This document shows, one piece after another, positions 35,264-47,032 of a DNA stretch of 64,000 nucleotides (its first letter is position 1; every line of letters begins with the position of its first letter). A program made the translations under genes and the position numbers. Below the pieces are notes generated by a model. The model worked only from the letters and a program-made list of their open reading frames with translations. It did not search any database and was not told where the DNA came from. This DNA comes from Lyophyllum atratum (Eukaryota; Basidiomycota; Agaricomycetes; Agaricales; Lyophyllaceae). The stretch covers positions 558,001 to 622,000 of the forward strand of contig JACGCN010000015.1 of NCBI GenBank assembly GCA_014905825.1, read 5' to 3'.

Positions 35264-38200
35264 ATGTCTTCAGCGGATCCCGGCATCGAAGGACTGACGA
35301 AGAGCTTGTTGCCTCGTCGATACCAGGAAGAAGTCTTTGCACGAGCTCAAAAAGGTCAGCTCTCTTGTGCTTTCTCGCGTCATTCTCTTATACGTTTGGC
35401 TGGCTCGCGCAGAGAATATCATAGCTGCGTTAAACACGGGATCAGGAAAGACTTTGATCAGTCTGTTGCTAATTCGATGGATATCTTCACTCGATACTTC
35501 GAAGGGGAAAGTGATCATCTTTCTAGTACCCAAAGTTACACTTGTGGAACAACAGGGAAATTTTATAGCTGAGAACACACCACTCCGTGTGGCCAAGCTA
35601 CATGGGGCTCTCGAAATAGATCTCACTGATAGAGCTCGGTGGAGGAAACGATTCGCACGTCACGACGTGTTCGTTATGACTGGTGATACCCTCTACATAC
35701 TTTCCACTGCATATCAACTTATCCTTAGTCTAGCGCAGATTTTCCTGAACTTTTTGACCCATTCAATTTGGACTATAGAAAAAGTTTCTCTCATGGTTAT
35801 TGACGAGTGTCATCATGCTCGGAAAAATCACCCTTATAACGGCATAATGCGAGAATACTTTCAAGTACCTGTTGTGGCTCGTCGACCCAAGGTTTTCGGA
35901 ATGACTGCTTCTCCCATATGGAACCCGAAGGACGCCATAGGCTCGCTGACAACTCTCGAAGCAAACATGGATTCAAAAGTGGTCGGAGTGCGTGCTCACG
36001 CTGAAGAGCTGCAAGAACATTCTCCGAAACCTATCGAGGTAAACATTTCGCTAGATCTCAATACTTGGGTTAAATTCCAATAGATCATAAAAGAGTATCC
36101 TTTCCCTCTCGAACATTACGACTACCCCTCTCCATCCCTTTGGATGTGTCTTCAAGTCTTTGATAAAAGTATCTGGAGTGAGCTCGAGATACCGTGGAAC
36201 AGCGTGGAAATGCGATATTATGCGACTCTGAACAACCTAGGACCCTATGCCGCGTCACTTTTCCTCCATACTGAACTGGAACAACACATCTCTCGAATTG
36301 ACGATGACTATGCCAAAAATCTACGAGTCTTCAACGACATGATGGAACTGGATCTGCCTTCTCACGTCAAAGTGATACCTCCTCCAGATGACTTTTGGCA
36401 AATTCAACAAATTCATGTTGAATTCGGAGGATTCTTTACCCCTCTCTCGCCATTGAATACTGCTCCCATACCCATTCCGTTGGCCTGGTGCTCTCCAAAG
36501 ATCCGCACCCTGGTCGACGTCCTACTCGCTTATTATACCCCAGATTTTCAAGGAATCGTTTTCGTGGAACAGCGACACACTGCAATATGCCTTGCTATGA
36601 TTTTGCCAGTCATTGCAGAACTTAATGGGTGCATCCAGTGTGGTTACTTGATGGGACAGGGCGTCGGCAGTGATGGGGTAGCAAAGCCCACACCTGGCGG
36701 TCATAAAAACGTGGTCGAGTCATTTCGAAAGAAAGAAATCAATTTTCGTAACTAATCCTCTTTCCTCTCTGTCATATTTCTGCCTGACATATTGTTCCTT
36801 ACAGTTATCGCGACTTCAGTCGCCGAAGAAGGCCTTGATTTTCCGGTGAAATTTCTACTTGATTGAATACGGAGGCTATATTAAAATGTCTTTGTTGAAA
36901 CAGGCGTGCGATCTAGTCATCCGCTTTGATCCAGTGGCACACATGGTGGGATATGTGCAATCTCGTGGTCGAGCTAGGAACAAGACCTCGACGTTTGTCA
37001 TTATGATCCAAAAAGATGATGTCGCGCATCTAGCTCGGTATAAGGCCCTGAAGGCAGTTGAACCAGAGGTCAACAAGGCTTATCAGACTCGCCACGGAGA
37101 CGACGATGAACCAATGGACGGAGATAGTGACGACGATGAGACAAATCCTGCTGATATTATAGAGCGTGAGAGATACGTCGTGGCGTCGTCAGGCGCTGTC
37201 TTGACCTACGATAACTCGATCCAGCTCCTCCATCACCTCTGTTCTCTCATTCCCTGCGATGCCTTCACACCTCGACACATTCCGAAATTTTCAGGTGACT
37301 TCCAAGCCATACTCGCCCTCCCATCAAGCATACCATTGTCCACGGAGGATCTCACATTCGTCGGACCACCTCGACGCTCGAAAAGGGAAGCTAAACGTGC
37401 AGTGGCTTTTATGGCTGTAAAGCGACTACACGAGCTTGATGTGTATGACGAGTTTCTCCTGCCAGTCGCGCGTTCCAAAGGAAAAGAAACGGAGGATATT
37501 GAGGGGCGGCCCCTTGTCAATGTATCGCAGGTACCGAACATGATGGACGTTCTAGTCAAGGATCCTTGGACGACTGGGCCTAGCTTGTGGATTCACTTAG
37601 TCCATATTGACGGCCAACCTGTTGCCGCTCTCATAACTGGCACCGTCCTCCCTCCAGTCAACGTCCTTTGTGACGTCGCATTGGTACATACGCAGCCAGG
37701 TGAACCGATGGTTTTTAATGACGAAGAAGATGAATGGCAGAAGCGGAAACTAATGCTCGAATTCACCCGATTGGGAATATGGTTCCGTGTCACGGCGAGC
37801 CCGTTCACCCTACGCCCCAGCTTCTTCCTCGTACCCATTACTTCACTTCGCCGGCCTGATTTTGATGCCATGGAACGTCTGGTTGAAAACCCTCGTGGGC
37901 GCTCCGATTGGAGTGGTGTCACTGAAGACGATTTCGACAGTCTCATGATCATGAATACTAATCAACTCGGTCGACCTTTACTGCTGCGGAATATCCGAGA
38001 TGACCTAACTCCCATGTCAGCGCCACTGCCTGGATCCCGCGAGTATGGATCCGAAACGTACTACGATTATTTTATGAAGAAGTGGACGAGGAAGACATGG
38101 CAGGCACGCGTTCCCAAGGACGGACCGCTGGTAGAGGCCATCATACTTCCTCGCTGCAACGACGGGATATACCCCCTTGATCCAGTGATACCCACTTCCG

Positions 38201-39969
38201 CCGACGTCGTGCATTCAGTACCTAATGGACTTGTGGCGCCACGCGACTCTTGCCAGTGGATCGCCATGTCACCTAATATTCGCAAGGCGTTTGAGGTCTT
38301 GCCGGCACTGTGCCACCGAATCACGGACATCTACCGTGCTCGCCGGGCGCGCTTTGGGCTCAGTCTTCCGCCGATCAGAGACAATCTCCTTGTGGAAGCT
38401 CTCACCCTACCTAGTACGGACGCCGGGTACAGCAATCAGCGGATGGAGACCTTAGGAGATGCTGTCCTTGAACTCTGTACCACCGTGTACCTCTTCAACA
38501 AGTACCCGCATCGACATGAAGGGCAGCTGAGTATCCTCAGACAGAGCGCAATTTCTAACCGTTTCCTGCTTGGTCGGGCGAAAGATATTGGGTTGGAAAC
38601 ATATGTGACAAGCGAACATCGCAGCGTTCACAAGTGGAGATATGTGGAAGACGCGGAAAAATCGTTGGATCCTTCAGCAGACCGGTCCACAATCCGGAGT
38701 TACCCTCGTCGAAGCTTACAGGACTGTATGGAGGCGCTTCTTGGCGCGAGTTTTGTCTCTGGCGGTATTCCCATGGCCCTACATACTGGAACGGCCCTAG
38801 GTCTTTCCTTCGGAGGTGCCGTCCCTTGGTCGTTGCGGTATAGCCGTAATCCTGTAGCATCTCCCGTGTCAAGCTTATTCGCAGGATTGGAGGAAAGCCT
38901 CGGGTACACGTTTCATCGAAGTGAGCTTCTTGTAGAAGCTGTCACTCACCCTTCTTTCTGCCTTTCCTCTGGTGGTGCGTCTTATCAACGTCTTGAATTG
39001 CTTGGTGACGGTGAGGCACAATTTCATGACGGTCTACATTCTCTTCGTATTCACATATTGGATACGCCCAGCTCTACTAGACCTGGTGGTTCTCAGGTAC
39101 CTCTACGACAAGTTTCCTCAGGCAACTTCTTATCAGCTCGCCTTGCCGAAAACGAAGGCGATCTGTGCCAGTGCGTTAGCCTCTGTTGCTGTCAGGAGGC
39201 TGGGCTTGCACAAAATCATGCTCGTGAACCGCCTTGATCTCACTGAGGCGATCAATGCCTACGTTCCTCTCTTACAAGCGTCGACTGGCGAGGAGATAGT
39301 TCAGCGAGGATGGAAATATGACCCACCCAAGGCGCTCAGTGATGTTTTCGAAAGCGTGATGGGCGCCGTTCTGGTAGACTCGGCTTACAATTTTGAGAAG
39401 GCTGCCGCAGTGGTTGAGTATGTTATGGAGGAGATCTTGATAGTATTGTCTCCTTCCGTTGCACTGGACCCCGTATCGACGCTCGTTCAATGGATGGCTG
39501 CCTCCGGGTGTTTCAAATTTTCATTCGAGTAAGAAAATATTCATCATACCTGCGTGGGCATTCTAACGTTTAAATTTGTAGGAAGAGACTCAAAGTAAAG
39601 CACGGGATTAGTAGCGAAGGCATGGCCGTCGTGGTACATGGTGTTGTTGTTGCAGGTCCGATAGTAGCGGCCAGCCAATCGGTCGCAAAGTTTGTTGCCT
39701 CGGAGAGGGCGTTACCTCTCCTCAAAGATTCTGAAGGCAGCAAATCTCTTTCACGCCTATGTGACTGTGGGTCGAATGAACCGACGAGCGATAATGCGGC
39801 CCTGGCATCGGAGGAATCGAGTGATGATGACTTGGACTCGGAGCTCGAGTTGCGGGGGAAGCTTGATGTCGACAATATTTTGGACCTGCACGAGGAATTA
39901 GAAGTCGTGGAAATCTTGGATTTGCATGTAGAATTGGGCATGGGATTTGTGCGTTCGCCTGGCGAATGA
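35264..39969 (+). CDS. DCL: Dicer-like ribonuclease (1,440 aa)
   Basis: Dicer cuts double-stranded RNA into small interfering RNA. Eight exons (35264-35354, 35413-35682, 35734-36038, 36084-36747, 36805-36845, 36904-39010, 39072-39528, 39582-39969) sum to 4,323 nt in one frame. Helicase motifs are intact: Walker A ALNTGSGKT, DECH box VIDECHHA, motif III GMTASP, motif V IATSVAEEGLDFP and motif VI GYVQSRGRARNK. A Dicer dimerisation region (SGAVLTYDNSIQLLHHLCSL) follows at about residues 490-580. RNase IIIa has QRMETLGDAVLEL with LQDCMEALLGA; RNase IIIb has YQRLELLGDALLDLVVL with LSDVFESVMGA, so all acidic catalytic residues are present. I do not see a clear PAZ domain between the dimerisation and RNase III regions. 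The C-terminus has a short dsRBD-like segment (KHGISSEGMAVVVHGVVVAG) and an acidic tail with a repeated ILDLHxEL. Confidence 0.95.
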
Positions 39970-40637
39970 CTGCCATTTACTAGTCATAGTTCAGTCATAC
40001 GATCTTGAAGCAGTTAGTCACCTATAGTGTTATGTAGTCATAATTAATGTTTTTGTGAATATTTTCATACCTCTTTCCACCTGTGATGTTTTCAGGCATC
40101 AATGTGAGGTGAGGATGCTGTTTGGGGGTAAGAACTCGAAACGCGTCACGTCGAGGGTCACGCTCATGACGCGTCAAGCGTAACGCGTCGCGTTCTCGAG
40201 CTCCTTTCTCGCCTGGTAAAATTCTTCTCCACGTCAACATTCCGGTACACTTTAGCGGCGACAGATTTCTCTCGATACTTCCATGCATGGACTGAAGGTT
40301 GGCAGAACTACATCAAATCAAGTATATGGCTTCACCGAAACAGGTTATCAGATAAAAATACACGCTGCCTGGGAAAACCTGGGAATGCTAGGGTATCCAC
40401 TTCCTGATGCAGTACAGCCAGTGCATAGGCCGGGCAAGGTGCATGACTCGCCGGGTTTGATGTACGTAGCCTCCTTCCCATTGATCATCGGCTCCCTACC
40501 GTGATTGTTCAGCGGTATTTCTAATCCTTCTCTGATCTGCAGCCAGGTCCCACAGCTTCGTCTGGTCCTCCATATTCAATCACCACAAACATACATTGGA
40601 CTCAGTCGACTGACGGCCATAAACCCCTGAAGCCAAC
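39970..40637. other. Spacer between Dicer and the CMD-like gene
   Basis: Dicer 3' UTR and the promoter of the next gene; apart from the ACGCGT cluster below, no gene is supported. Confidence 0.5.
40141..40188. promoter_or_regulatory. Cluster of three ACGCGT (MCB-type) boxes
   Basis: ACGCGT occurs at 40141-40146, 40169-40174 and 40183-40188; the middle one lies in the palindrome TGACGCGTCA. In yeasts ACGCGT is bound by the MBF G1/S transcription factor. The cluster is about 450 bp upstream of the CMD-like start and 170 bp past the Dicer stop, so which gene it serves is open. Confidence 0.5.
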
Positions 40638-41584
40638 ATGGGAGCCCTTGCTACAACCGGCTTTCTGAATCAGTTGAAATCGATCTACCCTCTTAAGAGC
40701 TCCTCTTCTGGATTTTGTCAGTCATTACCCCTTCGAGTTCGCTCCTCTTCTCATCTTATGTTTCTTCCTGCCGACAGTTTCCAATCCGTGGTATATCATC
40801 ACGGCTGTTGCGTTCTGTGCAAGCAACAGAGCCGAGGAAGTTCCTCGCGTCTTCCAGCATGCCTTGAGAGATCTGAAAGCGGAGACCGAAGGTCTGGAAG
40901 AGCAGCGCTTGCTGGCTCGGAAGTTTCGAGATGCTCTTTTCAAAGCAGGACTGACGGCGGGATATCCAAGGGTGCGATTTCGAACTTCCCATCTGTTAGT
41001 AACTTAATCGACATGCAATCTAGACTATCAACAGCCTCGTGGCCCTAAACGAGGTGATGCCAGAAGAGCTTCGCGATACAACGACTATGAGGTGAGCTCT
41101 TCTTGATTTTTGATTAGATGAGACGTTACACTAACACGTGCGAGGCAAGACGCACCGATACACCCATCGAGCAGTACGAGAAGACTGGCGAGGTCTTGTT
41201 TCGCAGCATCTACGGCGAGACGGCAGATTCGGTGCAAAATCTGCTAGACACTGTTTATCCAGACATGGGTGGGTGGCCCTGCCCCTTATGCCCTTCGAAC
41301 ATCTCATCTCCCAAATAGGATGGTTCTCAAACACCATTGGCTATGGCCTGACATATGGGTTCGCAGACATTCTGTCCCCGCTGGAGACATCGTACACCTT
41401 GGTAGCAGCCCTCATTGCGAGTGACAGTCCCCGACAAATTCAATGGCATCTCGACGGTGCTCGGAGGAGAGGAGCAACATACCAAGAAACTCAGGCTGTT
41501 CGTATGATCTCGATGGAAGTTGCAGCGCTGTCGGGAATTCTATGGAGGGATGGAGTTCCGGAAGTCAGGGATATCAATGTCTAA
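40638..41584 (+). CDS. Carboxymuconolactone decarboxylase/AhpD-like protein (241 aa)
   Basis: Five exons (40638-40716, 40778-40971, 41024-41091, 41150-41268, 41319-41584) sum to 726 nt. The product starts MGALATTGFLNQLKSIYP, includes NPWYIITAVAFCASNRAEEV, LRDLKAETEGLEEQRLLARK, TGEVLFRSIYGETADSVQNL and YGFADILSPLETSYTLVAAL, and ends VRMISMEVAALSGILWRDGV plus PEVRDINV. The all-helical pattern with YG/LS-ETSY-hALIA matches the CMD/AhpD-like fold seen in many fungi. The paired CxxC cysteines of true AhpD are absent, so peroxidase activity is doubtful. One acceptor (41149, GGCAAG) was chosen because it keeps the frame. It is convergent with the nucleotidyltransferase, only 65 bp apart. Confidence 0.75.
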
Positions 41585-41649
41585 TGCTGATCCAGAGTGC
41601 GTCGTTCCCCTTTATAACTTCAATCCAGTATCAAAAATAGTGAAAGATT

Positions 41650-42291
41650 CTATGACACTCCTTGGAGCCGAATGGTATGCAATTCTTCGACCTCTTCCCA
41701 GCCGAGGTTGAGCCAGGTCCAATCGCTTTCATCTGTTCCGCGTTGGACGAAGCCATGTAACTCATCCATCGTCAAAGAAATGGAACGTAATTGTCCGCCT
41801 GTGCTTTTTACCTTTCCATTCAACCCCTGAACCACGTATTTCGCCACGATCATATGTTGCAAAACCTTGAATGCATCCTTACGCTTTCCTTTCGCCCAAA
41901 ACTTCTTCGCCTTTTCGCGATCGATAAGAAGCCGAGAAGCAATCCACTCGTTTATGACAGGGACCTCTTGTACCAGGTGCCTCATAGACTCTCCTTCCCG
42001 CAATACACACTGCTCGGCAACGCCCAGGAGGCAGCAGACTGTCTCGATGAGGTGTCCGCCCTGCATCCGCGCAACAAACTCCTCGTTTGTCAAGAGAGTG
42101 ACGTCGTATTGATTTTTATGTTGACTTTTGGGAACCCCGCTTGAGAGGCTGTCGGCAATGAGGAGTAGATCGAAATCGCTGGATTCCGTGTTTGTGCCCC
42201 ACAGTCGAGATCCGACCAAGTAAGCGTGGGTTATCAGTGTCTCTGGAAGACTGAGGGAAGAGATGGCCTGAGAGAGATTTAAACTAGACAT
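41650..42291 (-). CDS. Minimal nucleotidyltransferase-like protein (213 aa, intronless)
   Basis: Single exon starting MSSLNLSQAISSLSLPETLI. The nucleotidyltransferase signature GSRLWGTNTESSDFDLLLI (GS-x10-DxD) is at about residues 27-45, with further strand NQYDVTLLTNEEF. Helices KAKKFWAKGKRKDAFKVLQH and AKYVVQGLNG follow, resembling the helical partner found in such proteins. Family members transfer a nucleotide to protein, RNA or small molecules; the substrate here is unknown. Lack of introns in an intron-rich neighbourhood could reflect retroposition or horizontal transfer, but composition does not stand out. Confidence 0.8.
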   Translation of the reverse strand: MSSLNLSQAISSLSLPETLITHAYLVGSRLWGTNTESSDFDLLLIADSLSSGVPKSQHKNQYDVTLLTNEEFVARMQGGHLIETVCCLLGVAEQCVLREGESMRHLVQEVPVINEWIASRLLIDREKAKKFWAKGKRKDAFKVLQHMIVAKYVVQGLNGKVKSTGGQLRSISLTMDELHGFVQRGTDESDWTWLNLGWEEVEELHTIRLQGVS

Positions 42292-42691
42292 TTGACTTCC
42301 TTCAAATGTTAAGACTCAGGTAGCTAGAGTAAGACGACCTGATGAACCCAAAATGAACCAAGCTTCATTTCCTTGATTACGAGAAACAGTATGGCAAATC
42401 ACCTAGTATCCCTCCTTGGCGGAAGAGTCGGAAACGAGGGACAGTAATGGTTCAATAACTTGGATTGCCAGTGACAACAGCGACAACGGTTGAAGAGCAC
42501 TTAGTACAGTGAACTATGCAAAGACCGCCATTGACGGACTCCGAAATCCGAGTCCAGTTTTGTCCAAGTCACGTGTAGGCTTTTTGGCACAATGCCAATA
42601 CCATTGCTTTACAGCCAAACCTGACATCGTCCTCAACGCCAAATTATTCTCATCGCGGATTGGCGGTCTTTGACCTAACTCCTGGGACCAT
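42292..42691. other. Divergent promoter region
   Basis: 400 bp between the starts of the nucleotidyltransferase (minus) and the WD40 protein (plus); no further feature recognised. Confidence 0.5.
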
Positions 42692-45600
42692 ATGGACGAC
42701 TCGGGCATCAACGACAGTGATGCACACACCCCGGGTCCCACCGTAGCCTCGATATTGGGTATTAAAGGCACTCTTCGCTTTCGACCTCATGGATCAACTC
42801 AGAAGGCTCATGTTATCCTGAGACGCGTCACAGTCTCTGAAGACTCAAGTGATGATGGTGAAGTTAGCAGTGTCATTCGCTTTAGCTTGTTCGCACAGAA
42901 ACGAATAGAAGTCAGACCAGGCAAGGAGATTCTACTTACCGTCGCTTCGCCTGATGGGCGGTTCACGGACCAACCAGTCGTGTTGGAAGCGGATATCTCA
43001 TCTGCTGAGGATATTTCAGACGAAGAGGAGGATACGCAGGTCGCTGACGAGGAAGAAGTTTACTTGCCACCTTCTGGGGAGGCAATCCCACCGAAGATGC
43101 GCAGAGCGTGGACCAAAAAGGTTGACGACATGAGCCCGGTGATACGTAAGTCCTATATTCTATTCTTCTTGTTTCATACGTGTCCAAGGTGTATCCAGCA
43201 ACCACAGAGCGACCTATCACCACCCATTCATCCGTCGGCATTCAGGTTGAACCTGTGTATACTTCGACATCGACACAGGCCCAACCGGCATGCACGACTA
43301 GATCATCTCAAACCCACGTTATGTCTGTTTCGGCCTCAGTCCAGGTTGACCCTACACTTCCCCTTCGAACCTCAACTGCTGTGCAAACGACGGAAACTCG
43401 TAGGTACATGAGTACAGACGTCCAAACTGACAAAGTCCTTTCGGCGTCTAACTTGAAAGACGAGCGTGGCGTGATATCCTTCAAAGACATGACCGTAGGT
43501 CCACGCAACCCCGTACGCATTTGATAAATTTTCATCAATGACAGGACGACAAGAGAGAGCGAAGCCTTTCTCCCATGGAACTTGACTCACCCCCGGACTC
43601 ACCCCGTTTATCGTCTGGTTTACTCGACTCGCCTGACGGATCATCGCAGGCATATCAAACACCTGTATTTTCGCCGACGATCGTGCCGGATTTGATCGCA
43701 AAGCTTGACCTGGCTCCAGCGTCGTCACCAGCGCTGTCAGCCGCGTCTAGTTCAGGCGCCCAGGACATGCAAATGTCTCCTATTGAGCTGAAGTGGTCTT
43801 CGAACTTACCTAGCACCTTGCCCTCGAACACTCTTCTTGTGCAGCCCATTCTTTCTACTGCGAAAGATATTGACGCCAAGCGCCACATTGAGCCAAAGCA
43901 AATCCCCGTCTCCGCCAAACTCCCTCCTACCACAACAGAGCCTCCATCGCAGGTAGAGTCACAAATCCCTTCTCCAACGACGGATACCAAAGCACTAGCA
44001 AAACCAACTGTACGTTCAGGAAAATCAGAAATTCGTAATCCCTTTGTGTCCGCAGGCTTCATGACAGAATTTGTCGCCCCAGTTGATAAACTGTTAGCCC
44101 AAGAGAAATCTACTGAGACCTCGACGTCAGTCAAGGTTGAGAGGACGAAGCCTAAGGTCAGTCCTAAAGGTCGCCCCATGCTTTTTGTTTAAACCCAATT
44201 TCCAGCCTGCAACCACATGTGGAATTTCGTTACTGGACAGGATGTCATTCGATGCATCCCCGCCACCCCCTGCTGCTGCTGCGTCTTCTCCTTCGACGAA
44301 ACCAACTCCTACTAGACCTCCCTCCATTCCACAGAACGCAGTAGCCTCAAGTAGTAAAGTTGTTCTCGAGAAGGCCATTCCCACGGGACCTACACATCTT
44401 CTTCGTCTTTTTAGCACTCGTGCTCTTGAGAAGTCTCCAGCAACGAGTAGTGGACTTGGACTTCAATCACAAGCACAGGGAGTTACTAAGCGGTCGTCCC
44501 CCCCTCCGGACCCTAAGTCCCTGGCATACATCTCATCTGGCCCTACTTCGAATCCTCTAAATATCCGACCGTCCGCTGCCTCTGCGTTGCGCGGAACTGC
44601 CAAAGTACCACCAACAGCGCCCAAGACGCTGACCCAAACACCTGTGACTGCTAAAAAACGTGTAGTTGTCGGAGCTGGGTGGCCTTTCGTAAAAGCAACA
44701 AATGGTGCTGGGCCTGTTGCCACGCCCGCTACCCCCACACCACCACTATCCGCGCCACCACCTCCGCCACCTCCACCACCAGCTACTCAGCCGGCCGATC
44801 TATCAAACATAATTGCATACCCATCACCGTCACCACCTCCTTCAATACCTCCTCTACCTGCCACCGTTCCTCAAAACAAATGGAAGCGTGTCAACGGTGA
44901 CCCACCGTCCACTCCACTACCAATTGACCTCTGGCCCAGTGTACCATCAACACCCTGTCTCCCGAATGTGGATGGTAAGCAGAACAAAAAACAAACTCCT
45001 GGGAAAGGACATCAGACGCCCATCCTTGAAAAAACTCAAATGAGTGAGTGCTGTGTTTTTGATGAGGTTAAGGTCGACAAGCCCATCAATTGGTACCTTT
45101 TTCAGCGTCCTTGAAGGACAGGATATCTCAGCCTTCGGCGAGCGCGCCAGTCACTCCAGCGGCTTCAACATTACCGGTTAAAGCCAACGGCCGTGACCTA
45201 CGTAGTCGGATATCTGACGCCCCCTCCCTATTAAAGCTACAGACCACTAGCTCTGTTGACGGCCGTCGCGAGCTGGCGGAGCCAATGACGTCTTCGACCT
45301 CACCCTTTGTTTCTCGTTCTCCTGGTAAGCCTCCCTAGATCCTCGGTGCTTGCCAGAAAAACGTTCACTTACTGACGCATATTCATGTAGCGGTTGCGAC
45401 ATCAATACCAGCCCCCACAACACCCACTTCCTCTTCTCTTACACATCCCCTTCCTCCCAAACCTGTTCTGTCCCTTGCGAGTTCTGGTAGTCGCGGCATC
45501 AAGAGAGAACGGCCAAAGTCCCCTGATCATGTGCCGGAGTCTGCTTCAAGGAAGAAACGCAAATTTAGATGGCCCACGGTGGACAGTAACTACTCCGCCA

Positions 45601-47032
45601 AGCTCCTCGGCGAAGGGCAGCTTGGGATTCGATGCATCGCGTTCAATTCCAACGGGAGTTTCTTTGCCTTGAGCTGTAAGTCATTCTTGTATTTTTGTCG
45701 GACCACGTAATCTCAAAAGAACGAAAACCTGGGGCCTTCGTCTGAAGGCGCTGATCGCACGATACGCATATGGAATAATGGAAATCGAACAGAGATTGCG
45801 AGGCTATCACATAACTCGCCTGTAGTGGCGGTATCCTGGATGGACGGCGACACTGGAGTTGTTTCTCTCGGGGAAGACGGCTTGGTTAGCAAATGGACAC
45901 GGAGTGTAAGTTGGCTCTATTGCATTCGGCCCATATAAAGTCTTTCTGACCTCGGTGGATACAGGGAGTGAATCATTGGAATTGGGCTAAGGTTCTAGAT
46001 GCGGGAAAGAATGACCGGAGAAATGAAGATGACCAGGTCTGTCTGGCATACGTGCGTGATCGTGTAGCTGTCTCTTTTCCACGAACCGGTGTCAAGGTTT
46101 GGATGTGGTTGAAAGGTGCCACATATGTTTATCAGTAACTGTTGGATACATGCTGACAGCCATGTCATTTAGGGACCTGGCAGTCCCAACGTTCTATCCT
46201 ACGACAGAATGTCACGGTGATCAGATTTGTGGACGACGGCGCAGCTCTTCTTGGTGGCACTCGCGACGGAGTTTTGTATGCCTTATTCTCCTCTCGCGAT
46301 TCACCCCGCTAACCCCCGTCCGTTGACAGGTGGCACTGCGAAGTACCCAATGGTACGCTTCGTGCCTATGCTTTTCTCAAGTCCAAAATGTCTGTCGCCC
46401 ACAGTCTAAACGTTTAATCAGCACTCATGATCTATAAATAGCCAATCTTTGGACCTGACCCCTTCGGGGGCTCATGTCCTGGTGGGAGTGGGACCACATG
46501 CCAGACTCGTTGGCGTACGGCAGCCTGACAACAAGGGCTCTGTCGAACAAATTTACTCCTGTAAAGAGACGGAGGCTCGGCCAAGCGGTGGATTCGGTGC
46601 AGTGTTCGCAACGGAGGGCCAAGCGGTCTTGTTCGGCAGCGTCGATGGATGTGCTCTGGTATGGGATCGGAAGAAGGGTACTATCGTTTATGGACTGGAA
46701 CACGACGAAGGTGTGTACGCTACGTCTCCGCATGTGCTTTGACCACTGATTCGGCATATTCGTAGATGATGTTATCCAGGCTGCTGCGGTACGTGTATCT
46801 ACTTGATCATTAGAATTCGTGAGGCTCATTCCTCCGTTACAGAGCTTCGACGGACCGACCAATAGAGAGGGGTATCTTATTACAGGCACGAAGGCAGGCC
46901 ACCTTGCATGGTGGTCGCAACCAGTTGCGGCCAAACCGCATGGTAAGTCGCTTGGTGATTTGGTAACTTCTTGTTCGGCTCATGACAATGACAGCTGGGG
47001 AGACTCACAAGCGAGCTAAGGTCGAGCCATGA
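42692..47032 (+). CDS. Long disordered protein with a C-terminal WD40 propeller
   Basis: The start at 42692 gives MDDSGINDSDAHTPGPTVAS. The first part has a compact segment (GIKGTLRFRPHG, RFSLFAQKRIEVRPGKEILL, SPDGRFTDQPVVLEAD) that looks like an N-terminal beta domain, followed by acidic, Ser/Thr- and Pro-rich disordered sequence through about 45.6 kb, including a run of nine prolines. From 45630 to 47032 it shows WD40 strands: GIRCIAFNSNGSFFALS, ADRTIRIWNNG, SPVVAVSWMDGDTGVVSLGE, DGLVSKWTR, TGVKVWMW, RDGVLWHC, VDGCALVWDRKKGTI and TKAGHLAWWSQP, ending HKRAKVEP. Introns are short and phase-consistent where checked. It is probably a scaffold or chromatin/transport adaptor; I do not recognise the family. 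The basic C-terminus could be a nuclear signal. Confidence 0.8.

Noticed and set aside
43655..44179. 174-codon ORF antisense to the WD40 protein
   Set aside because: Shadow of the Ser/Pro-rich sense frame, which is supported by its splice chain and the downstream WD40 repeats.
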